Assembly (NCBI GenBank): GCA_965249175.1
Contig: OZ252227.1
Location: forward strand, 2,666,001 to 2,730,000
Direction: 5' to 3'
DNA length: 64,000 nt
DNA from: CAZYFH01 sp965249175
GTDB taxonomy: Bacteria > Acidobacteriota > Vicinamibacteria > Vicinamibacterales > UBA8438
Within the stretch, counting starts at the first letter, position 1; each line of letters opens with the position of its first letter. Positions 55,231-63,276 of this stretch are shown piece by piece. The translations under genes and the position numbers were made by a program. The notes under the pieces are model-generated. The model worked only from the letters and a program-made list of their open reading frames with translations. It was not told the origin of the DNA and made no database searches.

Positions 55231-56742
55231 CTACCAAGTCCCTTCGTCAAGGGCCAGCTCGGCGAGGGTGCGCACCATGACGCCGGTAGACCCCTTCACC
55301 CGGTCCTCGCGACTGTCCTCCGCCCATGCGGTCCCGGCGATGTCGACGTGGGCCCACGGCAGCCCGCCCGTAAAGGCCTCGAGGAACGCCGCGGCGGTGC
55401 AGGCGCCACCCGCACGCCCCGCGCTGTTCACGAGATCGGCCATGTCTGATCTCAGGAGCTCGCGATACTCGGCGCCGATCGGCAGCGGCCACAGCGGCTC
55501 CCCGGCCCGTTCGCTCGCCCGGCGCACCGCGGTGCTCCAGTCATCGGGCCGGACGAATACGCCGCTCGACACATGGCCGAGCGCTACGACACAGGCCCCC
55601 GTCAACGTTGCCACGTCGACGAGATGCGTGGCACCGAGTTCGCGCGCGTACCAGAGCGCGTCCCCCAGAATCAGCCGCCCTTCTGCATCGGTATTAATGA
55701 CCTCGACCGTCGTCCCACTCGCGCCAGTCAGAATGTCTCCCGGTTTCGTCGCGCGACCACCCGGCATGTTCTCCGTCATCGGAACCACGCCGATGACGCG
55801 GCGAGGCGCACCAAGCTGTGCAAGGGCACGCATCGCCCCGATCACGGCAGCGCCGCCCGCCATGTCCCCTTTCATCCGCTCCATGCCGTCGGCCGGCTTG
55901 ATCGAGATCCCGCCGCTATCGAACGTCACACCCTTGCCGACCAACCCCAGGACGGCATCGTCGACCGGACTCACCGGCTCGTAGCGCATGACCACCACGC
56001 GCGGCGGCTCGACGCTCCCGCGCGCGACACCGAGCAGGAGGCCCATGCGACGTTCGGCGACGCCCTGCTCTTCGAGGATCTCGACGCCGACGCCGACGTC
56101 CTCCATCAGTGCGGCGGCACGGCCTGCGAACACGGCCGGTGTCAGCACGTTGCTCGGCTCGTTGGCAAGCTCGCGAGCGACGTTGGCCGCCGCCGCGAGG
56201 GTGCGTCCTCGCTCGACGGCGGCCGCGAGGTCCATGCCGGGCGCTGCCGGCGCAATCACCTGGCAGGCACCGAGCGACCGCCCCTGGTGCCCGCTCTCCG
56301 TCTTGTATCGCCGGTCCTCGAAGCCGCCCAACAGGATGCCTTCGGCCACCGCCTGGACGGCCCGGTCGGTTGGCGCGCTCTTACGACAGACGAAGGCCAG
56401 CCGCTCGATGTGATGCCGCAGGGCCGCCCGTGCCGCCGCCGCGGCGGCTTCGCGCAAGCGCTGAACCGACGCGAGTCCCGGTGGACCGGCGCCAACGAGG
56501 AGCACGTGGCGTGGCTGCCACCCGGCACGATCTGTCCGCAGAAGCACCGTCTCGCCCGCGGCGAGGGGCAACACTCCCGAGTCCCGGACGCGCGCCATCT
56601 CACCGCCACTGGCGGCTTCCAGATCGACGACGTCGCGGAGATCGTCGTCATCGAAGACCGGGAGCCCGACGACATCCGCGGCGGCCTGGCCCGCCGCGAT
56701 GGTCGCGACGCTCACGGTGGGATCGCTGCGCTGTGCCCGCAT
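55231..56742 (-). CDS. pepA: Leucyl aminopeptidase, M17 family
   Basis: 503 aa. N-terminal macro-like domain, then the di-metal catalytic domain with VGKGVTFDSGGISIKPADGM, MKGDMAGGAAVIGAMRALA and NTDAEGRLILGDALWYARE (metal ligands Lys, Asp, Glu), plus ADLVNSAGRAGGACTAAAFL. Removes N-terminal residues from peptides. Divergent from the secreted gene at 56765 across 22 bp. Confidence 0.95.
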   Translation of the reverse strand: MRAQRSDPTVSVATIAAGQAAADVVGLPVFDDDDLRDVVDLEAASGGEMARVRDSGVLPLAAGETVLLRTDRAGWQPRHVLLVGAGPPGLASVQRLREAAAAAARAALRHHIERLAFVCRKSAPTDRAVQAVAEGILLGGFEDRRYKTESGHQGRSLGACQVIAPAAPGMDLAAAVERGRTLAAAANVARELANEPSNVLTPAVFAGRAAALMEDVGVGVEILEEQGVAERRMGLLLGVARGSVEPPRVVVMRYEPVSPVDDAVLGLVGKGVTFDSGGISIKPADGMERMKGDMAGGAAVIGAMRALAQLGAPRRVIGVVPMTENMPGGRATKPGDILTGASGTTVEVINTDAEGRLILGDALWYARELGATHLVDVATLTGACVVALGHVSSGVFVRPDDWSTAVRRASERAGEPLWPLPIGAEYRELLRSDMADLVNSAGRAGGACTAAAFLEAFTGGLPWAHVDIAGTAWAEDSREDRVKGSTGVMVRTLAELALDEGTW

Positions 56743-56764
56743 CGCGCGATTATATCGAGCTACA

Positions 56765-57223
56765 ATGACGGTCGTGCGGGTTCACCAGCTGTGGGCGGTC
56801 GGAGTCCTCGCCGGGGCACTCCTGCTCGGCGCGCCGTCGGGGCAGGCGCTCGAGCCCGCGCTCCGAATCGAGATTGCTCAGGACGACGCGGAGCTTCGTC
56901 TGCGGGCCAGCCCGCGCGTGTCATTCGCGCCAACTGAGATTCTCTTCGTCGGTGAAATCCGGGGCGGTCCCGATGACAACGAAGAGCTCTACTGCGCGAG
57001 CGTGGAGTGGGACTGGGACGACGACACGATCTCCGCATCGACGCCGGACTGCGACCCATACGAGCGGGGAGCCAGCACCATTCGGCGTCGGTTCTCCATC
57101 CGTCACACCTTCGAGTACGGGGGCCGCTACGAGGTGCGTCTGCATCTCAAGCGGCGTGATGACGTCCTGATCTCCGCGCGCACGCGCATCGAGGTTCGCG
57201 GCGGCGGCGGGCGCTTCCGCTAG
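56765..57223 (+). CDS. Secreted hypothetical protein with PKD-like domain
   Basis: 152 aa. Signal peptide (LWAVGVLAGALLLGAPSGQA). Mature part is one Ig/PKD-like beta sandwich (RLRASPRVSFAPTEILFVGE, CASVEWDWDDDTIS, IRHTFEYGGRYEVRLHLK). Two cysteines (CASVEW and PDCDPY) could form a disulfide. Role unknown. The TAG stop belongs to the left CTAG flank of the MITE-like element. Confidence 0.65.
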   Translation: MTVVRVHQLWAVGVLAGALLLGAPSGQALEPALRIEIAQDDAELRLRASPRVSFAPTEILFVGEIRGGPDDNEELYCASVEWDWDDDTISASTPDCDPYERGASTIRRRFSIRHTFEYGGRYEVRLHLKRRDDVLISARTRIEVRGGGGRFR

Positions 57224-57389
57224 CAGCCCGTGGTGAAAGTGCCGCGTTGCACCGAGACCGTCGAGGCGCCCGTCTCACAAGGCGCGAAGAGGGAGAATAC
57301 CGGGCGTATGTGACCGATGAGCAACGCCGTGAGGCAGGATGCATCGGCGGTCGAATGCCGCGGGACTTTCACCACGGGCTGCGTGGCTG
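57224..57389. mobile_element. 166-bp MITE-like element in a shared stop codon
   Basis: Flanked by CTAG on both sides (57220-57223 and 57390-57393). Long terminal inverted repeat: CAGCCCGTGGTGAAAGT near the left end, its complement at about 57365-57382, with CCGCG next to it on both sides and one mismatch; the right end has 8 extra bases (GTGGCTG-type duplication). No coding capacity. The CTAG copies are the stop codons of the upstream secreted gene and of tyrA. Confidence 0.8.
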
Positions 57390-58313
57390 CTAGGAGCCCG
57401 TCGGAGGCCGGTGCTTCGCGAGCACGCTGCGCCACTTGGCGGCCGATTCGAAAATCCGCGCCAGCCCGTCGCCCGACGCGAGATCACCCCGTAACGCCTG
57501 CAGCTCGCCGATCAGCGCATCGAGCGCAGCCGCCACCTCGTCGGCGTTGGTCGCGCAGATATCGCGCCAGATCGCGGCGGGACTCGACGCCAGCCGGGTG
57601 GTATCCGACAGGCCGCGACCCGTCAACGCCAAACCGTCCTCGCCGACCTCGGACCCCACGACGTGCATCAATGCGGACGCCGTCAGCTGGGGAAGATGAC
57701 TCAGAAAGGCGATGAGGCGGTCATGTGCCGCCGGAGAGAGCACATGCGGGACCGCCCCGAGTGCGGTGACGAATTCCTTGAGACGCGACAACTCTTGGGG
57801 CTGGCGGCCCTCCGTTGGCGTGAACAGCCAGGGCCGCCCTTCGAAGAGGTCGGGTCGCGCGTGCGTGATGCCCCCGCGCGGTGCGCCGCCGAGTGGATGT
57901 CCGCCGACGAACACCAGGCGCTCGGGCAAGCGCCGCGCCGCATCCACGATCTCTCGCTTCGTGCTCCCGACGTCGGTCACGACGGCCGCGCCCGTCAGGT
58001 GCTGCCCGAGGTCGCTGAGCAGCGCAATATTGTCACGCACGGGCGCTGCCAGGATGACCAGGTCTGCTTCCGCAATCACCACGGGGTCGTCCGCGGCCAC
58101 GTCGATGGCGTGCCGCACCATGGCTTGCTCGAGCACCCGTTTGTCGTCTACCCCGATGACCATGCCGCGGGGCCAGATCTGGCGCGCGGCCAGCGCCAGC
58201 GACCCGCCGATGAGACCCAGTCCCACGATGGCGATCTTCTCGAACACGGGGATGGCGCCCGGCTCCGTCCCCGGTTGAATCACGGGGAGTGTTCTTGGGG
58301 TATCGGACATCAC
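57390..58313 (-). CDS. tyrA: Prephenate dehydrogenase
   Basis: 307 aa. Oxidative decarboxylation of prephenate on the way to tyrosine. Rossmann motif IAIVGLGLIGGSLALAAR, VILAAPVRDNIALL, VVTDVGSTKREIVDAA, FVGGHPLGGAPRGG and the helical dimer domain HDRLIAFLSHLPQLTASAL with catalytic His. Last gene of the aromatic cluster; stop lies in the CTAG flank of the MITE-like element. Confidence 0.93.
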   Translation of the reverse strand: MMSDTPRTLPVIQPGTEPGAIPVFEKIAIVGLGLIGGSLALAARQIWPRGMVIGVDDKRVLEQAMVRHAIDVAADDPVVIAEADLVILAAPVRDNIALLSDLGQHLTGAAVVTDVGSTKREIVDAARRLPERLVFVGGHPLGGAPRGGITHARPDLFEGRPWLFTPTEGRQPQELSRLKEFVTALGAVPHVLSPAAHDRLIAFLSHLPQLTASALMHVVGSEVGEDGLALTGRGLSDTTRLASSPAAIWRDICATNADEVAAALDALIGELQALRGDLASGDGLARIFESAAKWRSVLAKHRPPTGS

Positions 58314-58340
58314 TCAGGTCCCACAGGCTGGCCTTGGGGC

Positions 58341-59390
58341 TTAGGTCCCCCACCCGCGTCGCGGGACCGGATCAACGCAGACACTACGACCGATCGCCGG
58401 GGCGATGATGCGTAACTCGGCCATGAGGCGATCGAACTGGTTGGGGAACATCGACTGCGCACCGTCGCTCCGCGCGTGATCCGGGTCGGGGTGCACTTCG
58501 ATGATCAGCCCGTCCGCACCTGCCGCCACGGCGGCGCGGGCCATCGGTGCCACTTTGTCGCGCAGACCGGTCCCATGGCTCGGATCGGCCACGATCGGGA
58601 GGTGGCTCAGCTTGTGAATGACCGGGATCGCCGAAATGTCGAGCGTGTTTCGCGTGTAGCTCTCGAACGTGCGGATCCCACGCTCGCAGAGCACCACGTC
58701 TGTGTTGCCGCCCGACAGCACATACTCGGCGGAAAGCAGCCACTCCTCGATCGTCGCGGCAATGCCCCGTTTGAGCAGGACCGGCGTTCGCGCCTTGCCC
58801 AGCGCGCGCAGCAGCGTGTAGTTCTGCATGTTGCGCGCGCCGACCTGCAACATGTCAGCATAGCTCGCGACCAGCTCAATTTGGCTGACGTCCATGACCT
58901 CCGAGACGAGCTTGAGGTTGTGGCGGTCGCACGCACCCCGCATCATCTGCAGCCCGACCTCCCCCAGCCCCTGGAAGCTATAGGGCGAGCTGCGTGGCTT
59001 GAATGCGCCACCGCGAAACACCTTGGCGCCAGCCTTCGCGACGGCCGCAGCCGCGGCCTCGACCTGCTCCTCCGTCTCCGCGGAGCACGGTCCGGCCATG
59101 ACGATGACCTCGTCGCCGCCGATCCGGAACTCGCCGAGCGACACGGTCGTGGGCTCCGGCTTGAAGGTCCGGCTCGCGAGCTTGTACGGCTCCGTGATTC
59201 GGAGTACCTCGTGCACGCCGTCCATCACCTCCAGCAATCGCGTATCGAACTCCCGGTTGCCGCCCACCGCGCCCAGCACGGTGCGCAGCGCGCCGGTCGA
59301 GCGATGCACGTCGAACCCCTTCTCGACGAGCGTCGCAATAATGTGCTGGATGTCATCCTCCGCGGCGCGTTCTTCCATGACGACCACCAT
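58341..59390 (-). CDS. aroF: 3-deoxy-7-phosphoheptulonate synthase
   Basis: 349 aa. First step of the shikimate pathway, from phosphoenolpyruvate and erythrose-4-phosphate. Type I-beta with an N-terminal ACT-like/ferredoxin-like regulatory region (EDDIQHIIATLVEKGFDVHR). Barrel motifs: VIVMAGPCSAETEEQVEAAA, VFRGGAFKPRSSPYSFQGLG, QVGARNMQNYTLLRALGK, PIVADPSHGTGLRDKVAPM. The regulatory domain suggests feedback by tyrosine or phenylalanine. Confidence 0.95.
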   Translation of the reverse strand: MVVVMEERAAEDDIQHIIATLVEKGFDVHRSTGALRTVLGAVGGNREFDTRLLEVMDGVHEVLRITEPYKLASRTFKPEPTTVSLGEFRIGGDEVIVMAGPCSAETEEQVEAAAAAVAKAGAKVFRGGAFKPRSSPYSFQGLGEVGLQMMRGACDRHNLKLVSEVMDVSQIELVASYADMLQVGARNMQNYTLLRALGKARTPVLLKRGIAATIEEWLLSAEYVLSGGNTDVVLCERGIRTFESYTRNTLDISAIPVIHKLSHLPIVADPSHGTGLRDKVAPMARAAVAAGADGLIIEVHPDPDHARSDGAQSMFPNQFDRLMAELRIIAPAIGRSVCVDPVPRRGWGT

Positions 59391-59402
59391 GCTCTTTCTC
59401 CT

Positions 59403-59783
59403 CTACTGCCCTTGTTGGGACGACGTGCCGCCCTCTGGCTGTGACCCCGCCGCCTCGGCGTTCGGACCCGCGAGCGCCTGGCGTTCGAGGCGGCGTGACT
59501 CATCAATGATCCGTTCAAACAGGCGCGTGATGGCGCCCTGATCCAGCGGCCCGGTGTTGACGGCTCGCACGTGCGCGAGCACTGCCTGCTCCCGTTTTGG
59601 CTGATAGGTCTCGATACCAACGTCGTCTTTCAGTCGACCGATCTCGTCGGCGCACGCCGCGCGCGCATTCAGGAGCCGCACGATCTCCGCGTCCAGCTGA
59701 TCGATGCGGCGTCGTAACTCGTCCATGCGGGGCGCGATGGTCGCCGGTATCTGCGATGTCAAGGTTTTCTTCGATTCTGCCAT
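59403..59783 (-). CDS. Chorismate mutase, AroQ type
   Basis: 126 aa from ATG 59783; a GTG at 59789 overlaps the trpA stop. Helical AroQ domain: MDELRRRIDQLDAEIVRLLN, RAACADEIGRLKDDVGIETYQPKREQAVLAHV and ITRLFERIIDESRRLERQAL, with the catalytic Arg/Lys/Glu set. Converts chorismate to prephenate, feeding tyrA two genes downstream. The last 25 residues form a disordered Gly/Gln tail. Confidence 0.92.
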   Translation of the reverse strand: MAESKKTLTSQIPATIAPRMDELRRRIDQLDAEIVRLLNARAACADEIGRLKDDVGIETYQPKREQAVLAHVRAVNTGPLDQGAITRLFERIIDESRRLERQALAGPNAEAAGSQPEGGTSSQQGQ

Positions 59784-59785
59784 CG

Positions 59786-60604
59786 TCACGCCCTCGTCGG
59801 ATCTGAACCGGACCCACGCAGCCAGCGCACATAACGATCCACCGCGCCCCCGACGTCTCCGGTGCCGGTCCGCGCGACCACCTCGACCAGCGCGCTGCCG
59901 ACAACTGCCGCGTCCGCCCACTGACCGACCTGCGCCACATGCTCGGGTCGCGAGATCCCGAACCCGACAGCGATGGGCATCGTCGTGACGGCGCGGACAC
60001 GCGCGACGAGCGACTCCGCACCGCCGCCGACGGTCTCTCGTGTGCCCGTCACACCCAGCCGAGATATCCCGTACAAAAACCCTCGCCCAAGTGCGGCTGC
60101 CCGACGTATGCGCGCATCTCTGGTTGTCGGGCTCAGCAAGAAGATGGGGTCGATCGCCTCGGCGCCTGCGACCTCGCGCAGCGGCTCCGCCTCCTCTATC
60201 GGCAGATCGAGCACGAGCACGCCATCCACGCCAGCTGCCGCGGCTCGCTTGACGAACTCGCCGAGCCCCATCCGTATGACCGGATTCGCGTACGTGAACA
60301 ACACGATGCCCGCGCGCACCGATGCCCGCACGCTCTCCACGAGCTCGATCGCCGTCCTCAAGGTGCCTCCCGCCGCCAGGGCCCGCTCCGACGCGCGCTG
60401 AATCACGGGGCCGTCGGCGAGTGGGTCCGAGAAGGGCACCCCCACTTCGAGGACGTCCGCGCCCGCGCCGTCGAGGGCACGGAGCACCTCGGCCGACCGA
60501 CCGAGGTCGGGATCACCGGCGGTGGTGAATGTTACGAGTCCCGTCCGCCCTTCGGTCCGCAGGCGCGCGAAGATGCTATCCAGCCGTGACATCGCACCCG
60601 TCAC
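59786..60604 (-). CDS. trpA: Tryptophan synthase alpha subunit
   Basis: 272 aa. Cleaves indole-3-glycerol phosphate to indole and G3P. TIM barrel with LEVGVPFSDPLADGPVIQRA (catalytic Glu), VDGVLVLDLPIEEAEPLREV (catalytic Asp), GFLYGISRLGVTGTRE and AVGFGISRPEHVAQ. Overlaps trpB by 4 bp; forms the alpha-beta complex with its product. Confidence 0.96.
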   Translation of the reverse strand: MTGAMSRLDSIFARLRTEGRTGLVTFTTAGDPDLGRSAEVLRALDGAGADVLEVGVPFSDPLADGPVIQRASERALAAGGTLRTAIELVESVRASVRAGIVLFTYANPVIRMGLGEFVKRAAAAGVDGVLVLDLPIEEAEPLREVAGAEAIDPIFLLSPTTRDARIRRAAALGRGFLYGISRLGVTGTRETVGGGAESLVARVRAVTTMPIAVGFGISRPEHVAQVGQWADAAVVGSALVEVVARTGTGDVGGAVDRYVRWLRGSGSDPTRA

Positions 60605-61818
60605 TCGACGTCCTGCGCCTTGACGGTGTCAACATCTTTATCACCGCGGCCAGAGAGATTGACAAGAATGACCCGTTCGTCGCCCAGCTCGCACGCGAGG
60701 CGACAGGCATACGCGACCGCATGCGCCGATTCCAGGGCCGGCAGAATCCCTTCGAGGCGGCCGAGTGTCCTGAACGCCCGGAGCGCTTCGTCGTCGGGCA
60801 CCGATGCGTACTCCGCCCGGCCGAGATCGCGGAGCCAGGCATGCTCCGGACCGACTGCCGCGTAGTCGAGCCCGGCCGACACCGAGTGGGTCAACTCGAT
60901 GTTGCCGTCCCCGTCCTGCAGCACGAAGCTGCGCGTGCCCTGCAACACGCCGGCCACGCCAGTCGCGAACCGCGCCGCGTGGCGGCCGGTCACGAGGCCC
61001 TCGCCCCCGGCCTCGACGCCGATCAGCCGGACATCCGGCTCGTCGACGAACGCGTCGAAGATGCCCAAGGCGTTGCTGCCGCCGCCGACGCACGCCACCA
61101 CCACGTCGGGCGACCGTCGGAGCAGTTCCTGGCACTGCGCGTGCGCCTCGCGGCCAATGACCGACTGGAACTCGCGCACCATCAGGGGATACGGATGCGG
61201 ACCGAGCACCGAGCCAAGCAAGTAGTAGGTGTCGGCGACGTTGGTGACCCAGTCGCGCATGGCCTCGTTGATTGCGTCCTTCAACGTTCGGCTCCCGGCG
61301 TCCACGCCGTTGACCGCGGCGCCCAGCAGCCGCATGCGATAGACGTTGAGCGCCTGCCGCTCCATGTCTTCGGTCCCCATGTAGACCACGCACCGCAGCC
61401 CGAGCAGCGCGCAGGCCGTCGCCGTCGCGACACCATGTTGACCGGCGCCGGTTTCGGCGACGACCCGATCCTTGCCCATCCTGAGGGCGAGCAACGCTTG
61501 CCCGAGGGCGTTGTTGATCTTGTGTGCACCGGTATGCGCGAGGTCCTCGCGCTTGAGGAAGAGGCGTGCCACGCCCCGCTCGCCCGCGAGCGAGGCGCGA
61601 AGGCGCTCGGCTTCACAAATTGGGGTCGGGCGACCCACGTAGCGAGTCAGGAGCGATGACAGCTGGGCCCCGAAGCCCTCGTCGGCTCGAGCTTCGCGGT
61701 AGGCCCGTTCGAGCGCCTCGACTGGCTCGACGAGCGTCTCCGGCACGAACCGGCCGCCGTAGGGCCCGAAGTACCCCCGTTCGTCCGGATCCCGACGTCC
61801 GAACACCGGTATCGTCAT
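60601..61818 (-). CDS. trpB: Tryptophan synthase beta subunit
   Basis: 405 aa, TrpB1 type. PLP lysine in AHTGAHKINNALGQALLALR, VAETGAGQHGVATATACALL, ACVGGGSNALGIFDAFVDEP and SVSAGLDYAAVGPEHAWLRD. Condenses indole with serine. Overlaps both trpA and trpF by 4 bp. Confidence 0.97.
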   Translation of the reverse strand: MTIPVFGRRDPDERGYFGPYGGRFVPETLVEPVEALERAYREARADEGFGAQLSSLLTRYVGRPTPICEAERLRASLAGERGVARLFLKREDLAHTGAHKINNALGQALLALRMGKDRVVAETGAGQHGVATATACALLGLRCVVYMGTEDMERQALNVYRMRLLGAAVNGVDAGSRTLKDAINEAMRDWVTNVADTYYLLGSVLGPHPYPLMVREFQSVIGREAHAQCQELLRRSPDVVVACVGGGSNALGIFDAFVDEPDVRLIGVEAGGEGLVTGRHAARFATGVAGVLQGTRSFVLQDGDGNIELTHSVSAGLDYAAVGPEHAWLRDLGRAEYASVPDDEALRAFRTLGRLEGILPALESAHAVAYACRLACELGDERVILVNLSGRGDKDVDTVKAQDVE

Positions 61819-62429
61819 GCGTGTGCCACCGCGTCGAACAGGTCGCGAAGCCGTGCCGGGTCTTTCCTGCCGGGCTCGGCTTCGACTCCAGACGACACAT
61901 CGAGGCCATACGGGCTCACGACCCGAATCGCCTCCGCCACGTTGGTCGGCCGGAGACCTCCGGCAAGAAAGGTCCGACGCCGCGCGGCGATCGCGCGGGC
62001 GACCGACCAGTCGACGGTGCGTCCCGTGCCCCCTCTCCGCGTGTCGTCAGACGCATCGAGCAGTACCGTCACGTTGTCGGGCACTGCCCGCACCATGTCG
62101 ACGGTCGCCGCCCCGCGGACACTGATTGCTTTGATGACGCGATAGGGCCACACGCCGTAGACCGCGGGGGCCTCGTCGCCGTGCAGCTGCACAGCTGCGA
62201 GTCCGACGTGCTCGACGACCTGTCGAACCTCGTCGACCGACGGGTCGACGAAGACGCCGATCGGCGCGACGTCGGGCGGCAATTGAGCGGCGATCGCGCG
62301 CGCTTCGACCGGGTCGACGAAACGCGGGCTCCTCGCCCAGAACACGAAGCCGATGGCCGATGCGCCGAGGTCGCTCGCCAGCATCGCATCCTGCGCACGC
62401 GTGATACCGCAGATCTTCACCTTTACCAT
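61815..62429 (-). CDS. trpF: Phosphoribosylanthranilate isomerase
   Basis: 204 aa. MVKVKICGITRAQDAMLASD (catalytic Cys), SAIGFVFWARSPRFVDPVEA, VQLHGDE, LLDASDDTRRGGTGRTVDWS (catalytic Asp) and LAGGLRPTNVAEAIRVVSPY. Overlaps trpC by 7 bp and trpB by 4 bp. Confidence 0.96.
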   Translation of the reverse strand: MVKVKICGITRAQDAMLASDLGASAIGFVFWARSPRFVDPVEARAIAAQLPPDVAPIGVFVDPSVDEVRQVVEHVGLAAVQLHGDEAPAVYGVWPYRVIKAISVRGAATVDMVRAVPDNVTVLLDASDDTRRGGTGRTVDWSVARAIAARRRTFLAGGLRPTNVAEAIRVVSPYGLDVSSGVEAEPGRKDPARLRDLFDAVAHA

Positions 62430-63274
62430 GTGGCTGGCGCCGCCCTACGCGCCGCGCGCCTTGCCCCGCGCGGCACCAGGTCGCCGTCCTCAAGGAAGCT
62501 CGTCAGCGCGGCTCCTGGGTCAGGCTGAGTCATGAACGATTCGCCGATGAGAAACGCGTCGTACCCAGCCCGCCGAAGGGACAGCAGATCGGACCTTGTG
62601 CGAAGGCCGCTCTCCGCCACCGCCAGCCGCTCGGCGGGAATCGCTTCGATTAAGGTCTCGGATGCCGTGAGGTCGACATCGAGGGTGCGGAGGTTGCGAT
62701 TGTTGACTCCGATCACATCGGCGCCTACCCCAAGCGCGCGCGAGAGCTCGTCGCGGTCATGCACCTCGACCAGGACCGCGAGGTCGAGCGCGTGTGCGGC
62801 ACCCAGCAGCGCGGTCAGGGCGGCCTCGTCCAGTGCCGCGACAATGAGGAGCACGGCGTCAGCACCATGTGCGCGAGCCTCGAGCAGCTGATACTCCGAC
62901 ACGACGAAGTCTTTCCGGAGCACGGGCACCTCGATGGCCGCGCGCACCGCGTCGAGATGATCCAGCGCACCGTCGAAGAACGACGGCTCGGTGAGCACCG
63001 AGACCGCGGCCGCCCCGGCAGCGGCATAGCCACGGGCCACGTCAGCCGGCTCGTACTCCGGCCGCAAGACGCCGCGCGACGGCGACCGACGCTTGCACTC
63101 CGCGACGATGTTGATCCGATCGACGCGCGCCAGCTGGGTTCGAAACAGCCCGCCTCTCGGCGTGCGTGTCGATGCCACGCGTTCCACCGCGCTCGCCGGC
63201 ATTGCCTCCTGGCGGTCGGTGACGGCGCGCCGGGTTGCCCCGACGATCGCCTCGAGGAGATCCGCGGGTGTCAT
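62423..63274 (-). CDS. trpC: Indole-3-glycerol phosphate synthase
   Basis: 283 aa. IVAECKRRSPSRGVLRPEYE (catalytic Lys), VSVLTEPSFFDGALDHLDAV, VPVLRKDFVVSEYQLLEARA, VLVEVHDRDELSRALG, IGVNNRNLRTLDVDL and AESGLRTRSDLLSLRRAGYDAFLIGESF are all in place. Starts 2 bp after the trpD stop. Confidence 0.96.
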   Translation of the reverse strand: MTPADLLEAIVGATRRAVTDRQEAMPASAVERVASTRTPRGGLFRTQLARVDRINIVAECKRRSPSRGVLRPEYEPADVARGYAAAGAAAVSVLTEPSFFDGALDHLDAVRAAIEVPVLRKDFVVSEYQLLEARAHGADAVLLIVAALDEAALTALLGAAHALDLAVLVEVHDRDELSRALGVGADVIGVNNRNLRTLDVDLTASETLIEAIPAERLAVAESGLRTRSDLLSLRRAGYDAFLIGESFMTQPDPGAALTSFLEDGDLVPRGARRAARRAAPATW

Positions 63275-63276
63275 AT

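Noticed and set aside
55573..56937. A 454-codon open frame antisense to pepA
   Set aside because: Shadow of the aminopeptidase; it also runs through the divergent promoter region.
57317..57715. Small open frame crossing the MITE-like element into tyrA
   Set aside because: Covers an inverted repeat and the antisense strand of tyrA; no coding signal.
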